Assembly: GCA_009774145.1 (NCBI GenBank)
Contig: VSND01000127.1
Location: 1-5,804 of the forward strand
Source of the DNA: Lachnospiraceae bacterium
GTDB lineage: Bacteria > Bacillota > Clostridia > Lachnospirales > Lachnospiraceae
Direction: 5' to 3'
DNA length: 5,804 bases
The notes beneath the pieces were generated by a model. It saw nothing but the letters and a program-made list of their open reading frames with translations, was not told the origin of the DNA and ran no database searches. The position numbers were made by a program, and so were the translations under genes. This document shows, in pieces, positions 1 through 5,379 of this stretch; position 1 is the first letter of the stretch, and the number at the start of each line of letters is the position of its first letter.

Positions 1-290
1 GCCAGATCGAGCATGACCTCCTTTGAAATGTTAAATCCCCGGTAATCAAACGTCCCTTCATCACTCTGCACACAGGCATGGCTGTCGCCCGGATTGAAAA
101 GCACAATGCTCCCTTCCTCTATGGCATATTCCCTGTCACGGCAGGAAAGCACCCGCTCCCCTTTCTCCACAAAACCTATGACATAATGCTCATGGAAATG
201 GCTTGGAAAGGGCTGCACGATTCCCTCAAAGCGGTATGCCTCCATCCTCAATTCATCATCGTATACCACTGTCCTTATTTCTTTCTTCAT
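1..290 (-). CDS. AraC-family transcriptional regulator, N-terminal sensing domain (partial at left edge)
   Basis: The reading frame starts at the ATG at 288-290 on the minus strand and stays open to the window edge, giving 96 complete codons. A strong ribosome binding site (AAGGAGGT) lies at 298-305, seven bases upstream. The segment PFPSHFHEHYVIGFVEKGER (about residues 27-46) is the typical first strand and His-rich turn of the AraC-type cupin ligand-binding domain. It is followed by GSIVLFNPGDSHAC (about 60-73), the second cupin motif (loop with NPGDxH). By family knowledge the missing C-terminal part should hold two helix-turn-helix motifs that bind DNA; this cannot be seen here. The effector is unknown; cupin AraC proteins often sense sugars or other small molecules. 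No convincing promoter was found upstream. The family call is confident; the function is not determined. Confidence 0.88.
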   Translation of the reverse strand, partial: MKKEIRTVVYDDELRMEAYRFEGIVQPFPSHFHEHYVIGFVEKGERVLSCRDREYAIEEGSIVLFNPGDSHACVQSDEGTFDYRGFNISKEVMLDL

Positions 291-781
291 GTGGATTACC
301 TCCTTGTCAAAAGCCATTTTACCTCTTATTTTTTCCTGCGTCTTGTAAAATATCTTCATTTTTCAGATTTATTGGTTTCATTTCTTGTGGGAATTATCTG
401 GATAAAAAGAAACGGTTTTATGTGCATTGGGGGATTTTATTAGAAGGCTGCATTTTAGAAATGAAGAAATTCATGAATTGCCTGAAAATGAAAAAAGGGT
501 CATTGAACATCCCCCCTTTTCCCTCGCTATCATTTTTCAATTTTTCTATATACTACCACGCAAAACCCCATACTATCACGGAAACCCCCGACTTTTGCGT
601 GAAAGTATACTTTTGCCTGATAGTACGATTTTTTCCCCGATCGCCCCACTATCAGCGGCATCCAAAAACCCAAAAATAGGGGCCCACCATCCACCGTGAT
701 GAACCCCACCAAGCCTAAAAAACCTTGATTTTAAGCCATTCTTCAATACTTTTGCCTGTAAGTACCAAAAATCCTATGGCA
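291..781. other. Gene-poor stretch between the AraC gene and the transposase fragment
   Basis: I see no convincing gene in these roughly 490 bases. Open frames on both strands lack ribosome binding sites and familiar motifs. The part nearest the AraC gene (about 306-440) should contain its promoter, but I could not pick a good -35/-10 pair. The stretch 510-530 is a strong polypyrimidine/polypurine run. The region 551-764 holds the 15-bp repeat motif described separately. A short plus-strand stretch at about 445-510 reads like protein (rich in Glu, Asn and charged residues) and could be a coding relic, but nothing supports it beyond appearance. Confidence 0.6.
551..764. repeat. Dispersed 15-bp motif array, iteron- or operator-like
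   Basis: A 15-bp motif with consensus TACTATCASGCAAAA recurs in both orientations. Forward copies: 551-565 (TACTACCACGCAAAA), 571-585 (TACTATCACGGAAAC) and a weaker one at 647-661 (shares ACTATCA). Inverted copies: 593-607 (reads TACTTTCACGCAAAA on the minus strand), 611-625 (TACTATCAGGCAAAA) and 750-764 (TACTTACAGGCAAAA). The first four are packed in 75 bp with start-to-start steps of 20, 22 and 18 bp, giving two forward then two inverted copies, roughly symmetric about position 588. Steps near two helical turns suggest a protein binding array on one DNA face, such as replication iterons or a multi-site operator. I do not recognise the motif, and no initiator gene is in the window. Confidence 0.7.
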
Positions 782-1036
782 TTATTTCTGAATTGCCGCC
801 TGGGCGGCTGTTAGATATTGCACAAGGGATACAGCACATTTTTCATAAATTCTCCAAGACGCAGAGGGGTCAGATTTGTGACCACTGCAATGGCGGGATC
901 CGCATTTGGGGCACTTGAAACCGTCGGGCCATTTCAACTGGTATAATGCCTGCTCACATGATTCATCAGTGCCGTACTTTGACTGGAACTCAATCCGGCT
1001 ATATGTGTTAGCTTTAGGGTCAACATATCCGCTCAT
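782..1036 (-). pseudogene. Truncated IS1595-like transposase, zinc-ribbon N-terminus only
   Basis: The frame from the ATG at 1034-1036 begins MSGYVDPKANTYSRIEFQSK and continues through a helix to WPDGFKCPKCGSRHC. This is the hallmark N-terminal zinc-ribbon segment of IS1595/ISXO2-type DDE transposases, with the first CxxC pair visible. Full transposases of this type are roughly 300 residues; here recognisable similarity stops soon after the CPKCGS motif. The remaining 30 or so residues are unfamiliar before the TAA at 782-784. No DDE catalytic domain is seen, so this is an inactive fragment. I prefer the ATG at 1036 over the one at 1051 because a GAGG lies nine bases upstream of it. It sits 100 bp downstream of the broken DUF1016 gene. 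I could not define inverted terminal repeats or a target duplication. The family assignment from this short domain is fairly good, the subgroup uncertain. Confidence 0.68.
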
Positions 1037-1076
1037 GGTAAGAAGCCTCATTTCTTTATAATGAAGTCATCTTACC
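1037..1076 (-). promoter_or_regulatory. Imperfect inverted repeat just upstream of the transposase start
   Basis: GGTAAGA at 1037-1043 pairs with TCTTACC at 1070-1076, and an inner TCATT (1048-1052) pairs with AATGA (1060-1064), leaving a small internal loop and a 7-base apex. The repeat abuts the ATG at 1034-1036 and includes the presumed GAGG ribosome binding site. It could therefore sequester translation initiation or act as an operator. Both roles are inference from position; part of the symmetry could also belong to the terminal region of the insertion sequence. Confidence 0.35.
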
Positions 1077-1140
1077 ACTTATTAAGTCCCATAAAAGTCA
1101 CTTAAAAGATTGGCTGAGCATTATATATAATCATTTAAAA

Positions 1141-1881
1141 TTATTCCGATATATTTATTAATTCTTGCAACTTTTCCCGCAGTATTTTTTTATCTGGCAA
1201 CTGCAATTTATATTCGGACACAAGCATTGGCGACATACTCCTGCTCATTGCATATTCAACTACTTCGTCATTCTTTGTTGCACACAGGATCAATCCTACA
1301 CTTGGGTTTTCATGCTCTTTTTTCACCTGTCTGTCCAACGCCTCCAGATAAAAATCCATTTTTGAAACATATTCCGGCTTAAATTTTCCAATCTTTAGTT
1401 CAAACGCCACTAAACATTGTAACCCTCGATGAAAAAACAATAAATCTATCGCATAATCTTCTCCACCAACCTGTACTTTACATTCTTCATCAATAAATGT
1501 GAAATCCCTTCCCAATTCCAAGATAAAATCCCGCATTTTTAAAATCAGTGCTTTCCTGAGATCATTTTCTTTATATGGGCTTGGCAGATCCAGAAATTCA
1601 ACAACATAAGAATCAAAAAAAGGATTATTGTTTATTTTCTTTATCCCTTCAGGCAGTGCTTTCCCCTTCGATAACATATAACGTTCATAATAAGCGCTGT
1701 CTAATTGTCTTTCCAACTCACGCTTACTATAATTCTCTTGTATGCATAATCGCAAATAGAACTCTTTTTCTTCAATACTTTTTGTACCTGACAAAATGAG
1801 CAGATTGTTTGTCCAATTGATTTGTGTCACCAGTGGTGACACTTTTTCATAATTCGCATAAGCTTCATAAAATTGTTTCAT
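1141..1881 (-). CDS. YhcG/DUF1016-type PDDEXK nuclease, C-terminal fragment of a broken gene
   Basis: This 246-residue frame matches the body of the YhcG (DUF1016) family. It starts at MKQFYEAYANYEKVSPLVTQ, a conserved internal part of the N-terminal domain. It continues with helices through INWTNNLLIL and RELERQL, then the C-terminal PDDEXK nuclease fold: EVGG-like VQVGGEDYAIDLLFFHRG (about 136-153) with Asp146, and FELKIGKFKPE (about 160-170) with the ExK pair Glu161/Lys163. Thus the predicted metal-binding catalytic residues are intact. There is no ribosome binding site before this ATG. Upstream, the same frame continues readably as TFPGIKGFNRRGLYR, which is family sequence, so the true gene began further up (see 1911-2003). 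Full-length members are about 340-380 residues. These proteins are DNA-nuclease-like and often lie near restriction or other accessory genes; a precise role is not established here. The sequence is visibly more AT-rich than the mazF cluster. Confidence 0.82.
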   Translation of the reverse strand: MKQFYEAYANYEKVSPLVTQINWTNNLLILSGTKSIEEKEFYLRLCIQENYSKRELERQLDSAYYERYMLSKGKALPEGIKKINNNPFFDSYVVEFLDLPSPYKENDLRKALILKMRDFILELGRDFTFIDEECKVQVGGEDYAIDLLFFHRGLQCLVAFELKIGKFKPEYVSKMDFYLEALDRQVKKEHENPSVGLILCATKNDEVVEYAMSRSMSPMLVSEYKLQLPDKKILREKLQELINISE

Positions 1882-1910
1882 ACGATAAAGACCACGACGA
1901 TTAAACCCTT

Positions 1911-2003
1911 TTATCCCTGGAAAAGTACCTTCCGATATGCATTCTTTTTTGCACTTTCTATAATAGCAATCACTTTCGTAAAGGTCCCCTTAATTTCATC
2001 CAT
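1911..2003 (-). pseudogene. N-terminal fragment of the same DUF1016 gene, cut by an internal deletion and frameshift
   Basis: From the ATG at 2001-2003 (GAGG eight bases upstream) the frame reads MDEIKGTFTKVIAIIESAKK, then NAYRKV, which is the usual start of DUF1016_N proteins. After about residue 26 it runs out of frame and meets TAA at 1911-1913. Within the same bases a different frame reads TFPGIKGFNRRGL and leads directly into the 1141-1881 ORF. In relatives such as E. coli YhcG about 39 residues separate the NxxYRKV-like helix from FPxxKGF, so roughly 40 codons are missing at a junction near 1925-1935 and the join is out of frame. The start codon lies two bases beyond the stop of the preceding 111-aa gene, suggesting that the intact nuclease was once translated as the last gene of the mazF cluster. 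Confidence 0.75.
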
Positions 2004-2004
2004 A

Positions 2005-2340
2005 TTATGTCCTCGCAGATTGATTTCCTTTCTTTATTTTATATCCTCTTTCTTCCAGTCCGTGCCGGATATCCTCCACACAGGACCTGGAAAAGCTCTC
2101 CGCTTCCTCCCGATTCTCATCATTACAATTGAAATGGTATTTCAGAAGCACATCATAATTTCCCAGGAAACGAAACGTCAAATCTCCGTCAATATACTGC
2201 GGCAAAGTTGGGTCCTCTTCGATTACTGACTTGATATCTTCCATGATAAACGGTTTTGTACTCTCGAACATAAGAGCGTTAAATTCAGCCGTATTAAAAT
2301 TGGTACCCAGCAATACTTTTGTCTTCACATGGTAATCCAT
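2005..2340 (-). CDS. Uncharacterised 111-residue protein
   Basis: I do not recognise this protein. It starts at the ATG at 2338-2340 with GAGGTG about five bases upstream and ends at TAA 2005-2007. It is soluble-looking, acidic in the middle and without a signal peptide or membrane segment. The N-terminal half has a short beta-like stretch (HVKTKVLLGTNFNT) followed by an acidic helix (FIMEDIKSVIEEDPTLPQYI, about 31-50). The middle FRFLGNYDVLLKYHFNC (about 56-72) looks like paired strands. The end (SCVEDIRHGLEERGYKIKKG) is a helix with a basic tail. It lies 27 bases after the recombinase-like gene and one base before the DUF1016 start, so it belongs to the mazF run of genes. A toxin-neutralising or element-maintenance role is possible from context only. 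That it is a real gene is well supported by ribosome binding site, spacing and composition. Confidence 0.75.
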   Translation of the reverse strand: MDYHVKTKVLLGTNFNTAEFNALMFESTKPFIMEDIKSVIEEDPTLPQYIDGDLTFRFLGNYDVLLKYHFNCNDENREEAESFSRSCVEDIRHGLEERGYKIKKGNQSART

Positions 2341-2367
2341 CCATACACCTCATCTTCCTCCAGCCAG

Positions 2368-2727
2368 TCATTCCTGACAACGACTGGCAGAGAGCATTCC
2401 CTCCAACGGGGAATATACCTGGATCCCGCTTTTTGCCACCTGAAGCAGGAATTCCCGGCACTGCTTCCGGTCACGATAAAGTCTGGAGGAATCCAGAATC
2501 AGAAGCACTTCAATCCCCCGACTGTCCTTCTCTTCCAGAAAAAGTCGCAGTCCCGGCCTTTCAGATTCTTTTTCACCTCCCATGTCACTGGAACAGCCGG
2601 CGATCTCCAGTCCTAACTGCTCCCCATAAGTATTTAACTGCCCAAACTGTTTTTTTAAAGCGCCATGACTGTCCTCCGGCGCGTCAATATGAGTATAAAT
2701 CCATGCTTTTTTCTTTCTGTGTTCCAT
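2368..2727 (-). CDS. Stand-alone serine-recombinase-like (resolvase N-terminal fold) protein, probably catalytically inactive
   Basis: The 119-residue product follows the plan of the resolvase/invertase catalytic domain: first strand AWIYTHID (about 8-15), a helix with QLNTYGEQLGLEIAG (about 30-44), the RPGLRLFLEE segment (57-66), and the strand-plus-motif ILDSSRLYRDRKQCREFL (77-94) matching the family SRLxR box (Ser81, Arg82, Arg85). In active enzymes the first strand carries a YxRxS motif with the nucleophilic Ser; here it reads Tyr11-Thr-His-Ile-Asp15, so both the Arg and the Ser are replaced. There is no C-terminal DNA-binding or large-recombinase domain. Start choice is supported by AAGGAGAA at 2733-2740, five bases before ATG. 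It sits 28 bases after mazF and 27 before the 111-aa gene. A structural, regulatory or antitoxin-like role is conceivable but unproven. Confidence 0.72.
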   Translation of the reverse strand: MEHRKKKAWIYTHIDAPEDSHGALKKQFGQLNTYGEQLGLEIAGCSSDMGGEKESERPGLRLFLEEKDSRGIEVLLILDSSRLYRDRKQCREFLLQVAKSGIQVYSPLEGMLSASRCQE

Positions 2728-2755
2728 CTCATTCTCCTTTTTGAAATCTGTTCTC

Positions 2756-3163
2756 TTATATTTTCCGTCTTTTCCTCCGGTTATCTTCCTCTGCTTCTTC
2801 CTGCCGGTTCCGCCTGATCCCCAGACTGACCGTAAGTCCTCTGTCCACTGCCAGCAGGGTTTTTTTATCCAGACAGCCTATGTAATCACGTAGCCTTTTC
2901 AAATCCAGAGTCCGGACCTGCTCCAGTAATATCATGGAATCCTTGTGCAGTCCATGAAACTGCCCGCCTATCCAGATATGAGTTGGCAGCTGACGCTTCT
3001 CTTCGCGGCTGGTGATCGCTGCCGCTATGGTGGTGGGACTGAACTGGTTTCCCGTATTATTCTGAAGGATCACCACCGGACGAATGCCACCCTGCTCACT
3101 TCCAACAACCGGCCTTAAGTCTGCATAGAAAATATCTCCCCGCCGGATTTTTCTTCCTGCCAT
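2756..3163 (-). CDS. mazF: MazF/PemK (EndoA-type) mRNA endoribonuclease toxin
   Basis: The 135-residue product aligns closely by eye with Bacillus subtilis EndoA/MazF. Visible landmarks are RRGDIFYADLRPVVGSEQGG (about 7-26), RPVVILQNNTGNQFSPTTI (28-46), AAAITS (47-52) and SMILLEQVRTLDLKRL (76-91). The catalytic pair known from the family (Arg25 and Thr48 in B. subtilis) corresponds to Arg28 and Thr51, both present, so the toxin should be active as a sequence-specific mRNA cleaving dimer in the cytoplasm. The C-terminus carries an extra, strongly charged tail (about residues 117-135, RNRQEEAEEDNRRKRRKI) not found in short family members. AGAGAGGAG lies upstream of the ATG at 3161-3163. Normally a mazE antitoxin gene precedes mazF; none is recognisable here. 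It leads a closely spaced set with the recombinase-like and 111-aa genes. Confidence 0.93.
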   Translation of the reverse strand: MAGRKIRRGDIFYADLRPVVGSEQGGIRPVVILQNNTGNQFSPTTIAAAITSREEKRQLPTHIWIGGQFHGLHKDSMILLEQVRTLDLKRLRDYIGCLDKKTLLAVDRGLTVSLGIRRNRQEEAEEDNRRKRRKI

Positions 3164-3217
3164 CTTTCTTCTCCTCTCTGTTTACACAGAAGTAAGATAA
3201 ATGTTTTCGTACTTTTT

Positions 3218-3352
3218 TTATGCGGCGGCCCAAAACATGACCGCCGCCCTGATATGCAGAAAAAAGCCACGTAAACGGCATCTCCTGCCTGATGGTATTC
3301 TATCTGCATCTTCTATTAAAGATCGTTCCTGTTCTTCATTTTCAAGTTTCAT
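3218..3352 (-). CDS. Possible 44-residue small protein upstream of mazF (doubtful)
   Basis: An ORF from the ATG at 3350-3352 to TAA at 3218-3220 reads MKLENEEQERSLIEDADRIP, then a basic stretch, then a hydrophobic end (RGFFLHIRAAVMFWAAA). AGGAG stands only three bases before the ATG, closer than usual, and an in-frame TAG lies just upstream. It occupies the place where a mazE antitoxin would be expected, 54 bases before mazF. The acidic N-terminal part is protein-like, but the product has no AbrB/MazE or ribbon-helix-helix signature that I can see. Its last codons coincide with the GC-rich hairpin at 3222-3247, so the ORF may be accidental. Kept as a candidate because the interval otherwise lacks a gene. 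Confidence 0.28.
   Translation of the reverse strand: MKLENEEQERSLIEDADRIPSGRRCRLRGFFLHIRAAVMFWAAA
3222..3247. other. GC-rich inverted repeat upstream of mazF
   Basis: GCGGCGG at 3222-3228 pairs with CCGCCGC at 3241-3247 across a 12-base loop. On the minus (transcribed) strand the hairpin is followed by an A7 run rather than a T run, so it is not a normal intrinsic terminator in that direction. On the plus strand the T7 run precedes it. It may be an mRNA structure or a protein binding site in the mazF leader, at about 55-85 bases from the start codon. Confidence 0.45.
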
Positions 3353-3404
3353 CTGCTCCTATTCGACACTACTTCCCGGAGCATAGGCACATTAGTTTTT
3401 CGAC

Positions 3405-3445
3405 TAAAAAAGCACCCTGACCTCTTAATAAAAGGCCAAGGTGCT
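3405..3445 (-). terminator. Rho-independent terminator of the winged-helix gene
   Basis: On the minus strand AGCACCTTGGCCT (3445-3433) pairs with AGGTCAGGGTGCT (3423-3411), a 13-bp stem with two G-U pairs and a 9-base loop, followed directly by a T6 tract (plus-strand A-run 3406-3411). It begins three bases after the TAG at 3449-3451. It insulates the winged-helix gene from the mazF group. Confidence 0.93.
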
Positions 3446-3448
3446 CTA

Positions 3449-3922
3449 CTATACCTGATACATATATCCAATTTCCCGTATGGAACTGATACAGCTTACC
3501 ATTTTCAATTTTTTTCTCAATCTGCTCATCAGGCAGATTACGCTGTTTCTTCCTTCGTAGTATTCCTCCTTCCAGACTCTTGTATAAATCTGTTCATAAG
3601 TCAATACACAGCCTTTATTCCGAAATAACATATACAGGACTTCATATTCCCTTCGGGTAACTGAGATCTCATGGTCATCCTCCCATACACTCCGACGTCT
3701 CTCATCCAGCCATACTCCCGGCTGTAACATAAGAATCCCCTTATCCTGTTCTGGATGTTCCGCAGGCTCCTGCAACAGCTTCTGCAGGATGCTGATGCAT
3801 TCGTTCAGAAAAACAGCACTTTTATCATGGCTTATTTCTGTTTTTATTACCATAACTGTTGTTTCATTCTGCAAAAACAGAATTTCTCCACACTCCTTCT
3901 TTAATAGCACTTTCTCTTTCAT
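3449..3922 (-). CDS. OmpR/PhoB-type winged-helix DNA-binding protein lacking a receiver domain
   Basis: The C-terminal half (about residues 62-157 from the chosen start) is a complete Trans_reg_C winged helix: GVWLDERRRSVWED strand region, the LT-x-x-E-like box ISVTRREYEVLYMLFRNKGC, the turn VLTYEQIYTRVWKEEY, the recognition helix region NSVICLMSRLRKKLK, and the closing wing IREIGYMYQV. The N-terminal 60 residues are too short for a phospho-receiver and show no Asp/Lys receiver signature, so control by a histidine kinase is unlikely. I chose the ATG at 3920-3922 because GGGAGTG lies a few bases upstream; the alternative ATG at 3932-3934 has AAAGG touching the start codon. The gene is monocistronic, with its own promoter at 3950-3978 and a terminator. 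It may regulate itself or the adjacent kinase or mazF genes; the target is unknown. Confidence 0.85.
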   Translation of the reverse strand: MKEKVLLKKECGEILFLQNETTVMVIKTEISHDKSAVFLNECISILQKLLQEPAEHPEQDKGILMLQPGVWLDERRRSVWEDDHEISVTRREYEVLYMLFRNKGCVLTYEQIYTRVWKEEYYEGRNSVICLMSRLRKKLKMVSCISSIREIGYMYQV

Positions 3923-3949
3923 AGTCACTCCCATCCTTTGTTAAGCGCA

Positions 3950-3978
3950 ATTATACGTAGAAGCCTGCAGAATTTCAA
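3950..3978 (-). promoter_or_regulatory. Sigma-A type promoter for the winged-helix gene
   Basis: On the minus strand TTGAAA (3978-3973) and a perfect TATAAT (3955-3950) are separated by 17 bases (3972-3956). Transcription would start near 3943, giving a leader of about 20 bases containing the GGGAGTG ribosome binding site. It lies in the 100-base gap after the kinase stop codon. Confidence 0.88.
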
Positions 3979-4022
3979 TCATTACAGCACAATAAGTTAA
4001 AATCCGGCTTAAACAGATGTTT

Positions 4023-5354
4023 CTACATCATTTCATCCCTGCAGACAGAAGGTTGCTCCAGTTCTTTTTGTATCTGCAGGCAGATACTTTGCGAAAACCA
4101 AAGCATATGATCCTCCTTTTCCTCCTGACAGATATATTCTCCATGATACTGCTCAATAATCTTTCGGATGCTTTTCATACCAAAACCATGCTTCCCCTTT
4201 TCCTTTTTTTGGCTTTTCATTTTTGGGTTCGTCTTAAATACCGATTCTTTTATGGTATTTTCCACTTCTATTTCCACAACTCCGTTTTCTTTTCTGATAA
4301 CAATTTCCACCTGGCCATTCCCTGCCACCCCTTCACAGGCTTCAATCCCGTTTTTCAGGAGATTGTCAACCAGATTTCCCATATCCATGCTGTCTATTTC
4401 CACCGGCCTGCCCAAAACCACATAGTGAAATTTTATCTGCCTTTCCCTGCACCTTTGAGCTGCCTTCATGAGAGCCGCGTTCAGCCCCTCATTCCCGGTA
4501 TCCCTTGGAAGCTCGGCGCTGCCGTTCCACTCCCCTCCCAGTTTTCTGACACACTTTTTCGCCTCCTCATACCATTCCTTCTCCATCAGTCTATAAATTG
4601 TATCCAGTTTGATTTTCATGTCATGTCTCATATGGTTTACTTCCTTGCCAAACTGATACAGGTCATGAATTTGTTCTGCCTGAAGTTTCTGTTCTTCCTC
4701 AAAATATTCCCATTCCAGTTTTTCCTTCCTGTATTTATCCTGTATCTGATAAAAAACACTTAAAACCACAACTATGCCAAATACCACACCCAGAAGCTGG
4801 AGCGATAAACAGTAGCGCTCTGACTGTGAAAGGAATCCCGCCTCCAGACGGAACATCCCAAGCACCAGAACAAACAGGAAAAAGAATGTTCCAGCCATGA
4901 GTCCGTCCTCCAGCTGTGCCGCTCCTTTTTTTCCATGTCTCCTGTATACAGCCAATACCATTCGCCCCATAGAAAATTTCAATGCACCGGCCGCCAGCTC
5001 CGCATACGTTCGCAGATCCCCGCTCTGTGTCAACAGGATCCCGATCCCTTCTCCTGTCATAATCCCCAAAATTCCAAACATGATATATGCGCTGACCAGT
5101 GCAATAATAACCCATAGAAGACTGAACATAAGAAATTCTGACTTTTTTCCATCTAAAGCAACCACTGCATAACCGAACAGAACAGCCCCATAGGACAGAC
5201 CTGCTATACCTTCGAAACTGCTGATTCGGTTTAGAACCGTTATCGCCAGAAAATACAGCGCAAAGCCAGACAATAAAAGAACAACTCTCTGAACGCTTTT
5301 ATATTTTTTGTCAAACCCATGGTTTATATATTCCATTGCAATCATCGCTGACAA
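4023..5354 (-). CDS. AgrC-like sensor histidine kinase (multi-pass membrane, GHKL ATPase)
   Basis: The 443-residue frame has about six hydrophobic segments in the first 205 residues (for example 22-44, 51-68, 74-98, 151-170, 181-203). A coiled linker (205-235) follows, then the kinase core: HMRHDMKIKL with phospho-acceptor His244, an N-box NLLKNGIEAC (331-340, with Lys where the family usually has Asp, Asn335 kept), and a G-box KHGFGMKSIRKII (388-400). This is the peptide-quorum/LytTR-partner kinase class and should sit in the membrane, phosphorylating the LytTR regulator encoded just upstream. The first codon of this frame is TTG at 5352-5354 with no ribosome binding site. A better start, ATG at 5384-5386 preceded by AGAGAGG and overlapping the LytTR stop, is out of frame by one base; one extra A in the run at 5377-5380 would give an N-terminus MLKITGYIINALSAM. 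The gene is therefore either frameshifted, miscalled there, or poorly initiated. Confidence 0.86.
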   Translation of the reverse strand: MSAMIAMEYINHGFDKKYKSVQRVVLLLSGFALYFLAITVLNRISSFEGIAGLSYGAVLFGYAVVALDGKKSEFLMFSLLWVIIALVSAYIMFGILGIMTGEGIGILLTQSGDLRTYAELAAGALKFSMGRMVLAVYRRHGKKGAAQLEDGLMAGTFFFLFVLVLGMFRLEAGFLSQSERYCLSLQLLGVVFGIVVVLSVFYQIQDKYRKEKLEWEYFEEEQKLQAEQIHDLYQFGKEVNHMRHDMKIKLDTIYRLMEKEWYEEAKKCVRKLGGEWNGSAELPRDTGNEGLNAALMKAAQRCRERQIKFHYVVLGRPVEIDSMDMGNLVDNLLKNGIEACEGVAGNGQVEIVIRKENGVVEIEVENTIKESVFKTNPKMKSQKKEKGKHGFGMKSIRKIIEQYHGEYICQEEKEDHMLWFSQSICLQIQKELEQPSVCRDEMM

Positions 5355-5379
5355 TGCGTTTATAATATAGCCCGTAATT

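Noticed and set aside
427..510. Plus-strand stretch reading RLHFRNEEIHELPENEKRVI
   Set aside because: It looks protein-like but begins at a TTG without a ribosome binding site and soon turns into low-complexity sequence. There is not enough to call a gene or relic.
551..625. CRISPR array
   Set aside because: The units are only 15 bp, in both orientations, with 3-10 bp gaps; CRISPR repeats are longer, direct and separated by uniform spacers.
530..712. 60-codon minus-strand ORF over the motif array
   Set aside because: Its internal repetition (QAKVYFHAKV) simply reflects the repeated DNA motif. It has no ribosome binding site or known domain.
2319..2744. Plus-strand ORFs of 141 and 95 codons
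   Set aside because: They are opposite the recombinase-like gene, which has a ribosome binding site and the SRLxR box; the plus-strand products are Pro/Ser-rich shadows.
3222..3247. GC-rich hairpin as an intrinsic terminator
   Set aside because: On the transcribed minus strand it is followed by A residues, not T; on the plus strand the T run lies before the stem.
3096..3309. Two overlapping 61- and 64-codon minus-strand ORFs across the mazF start
   Set aside because: They overlap the ribosome binding site and 5' end of mazF in other frames and show no domain; mazF itself is unambiguous.
4017..4763. Long plus-strand ORF of 248 codons
   Set aside because: It is antisense to the histidine kinase, whose H-, N- and G-boxes are clear. 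The plus-strand translation is rich in Phe, His and Leu with no family motif, typical of a shadow frame.
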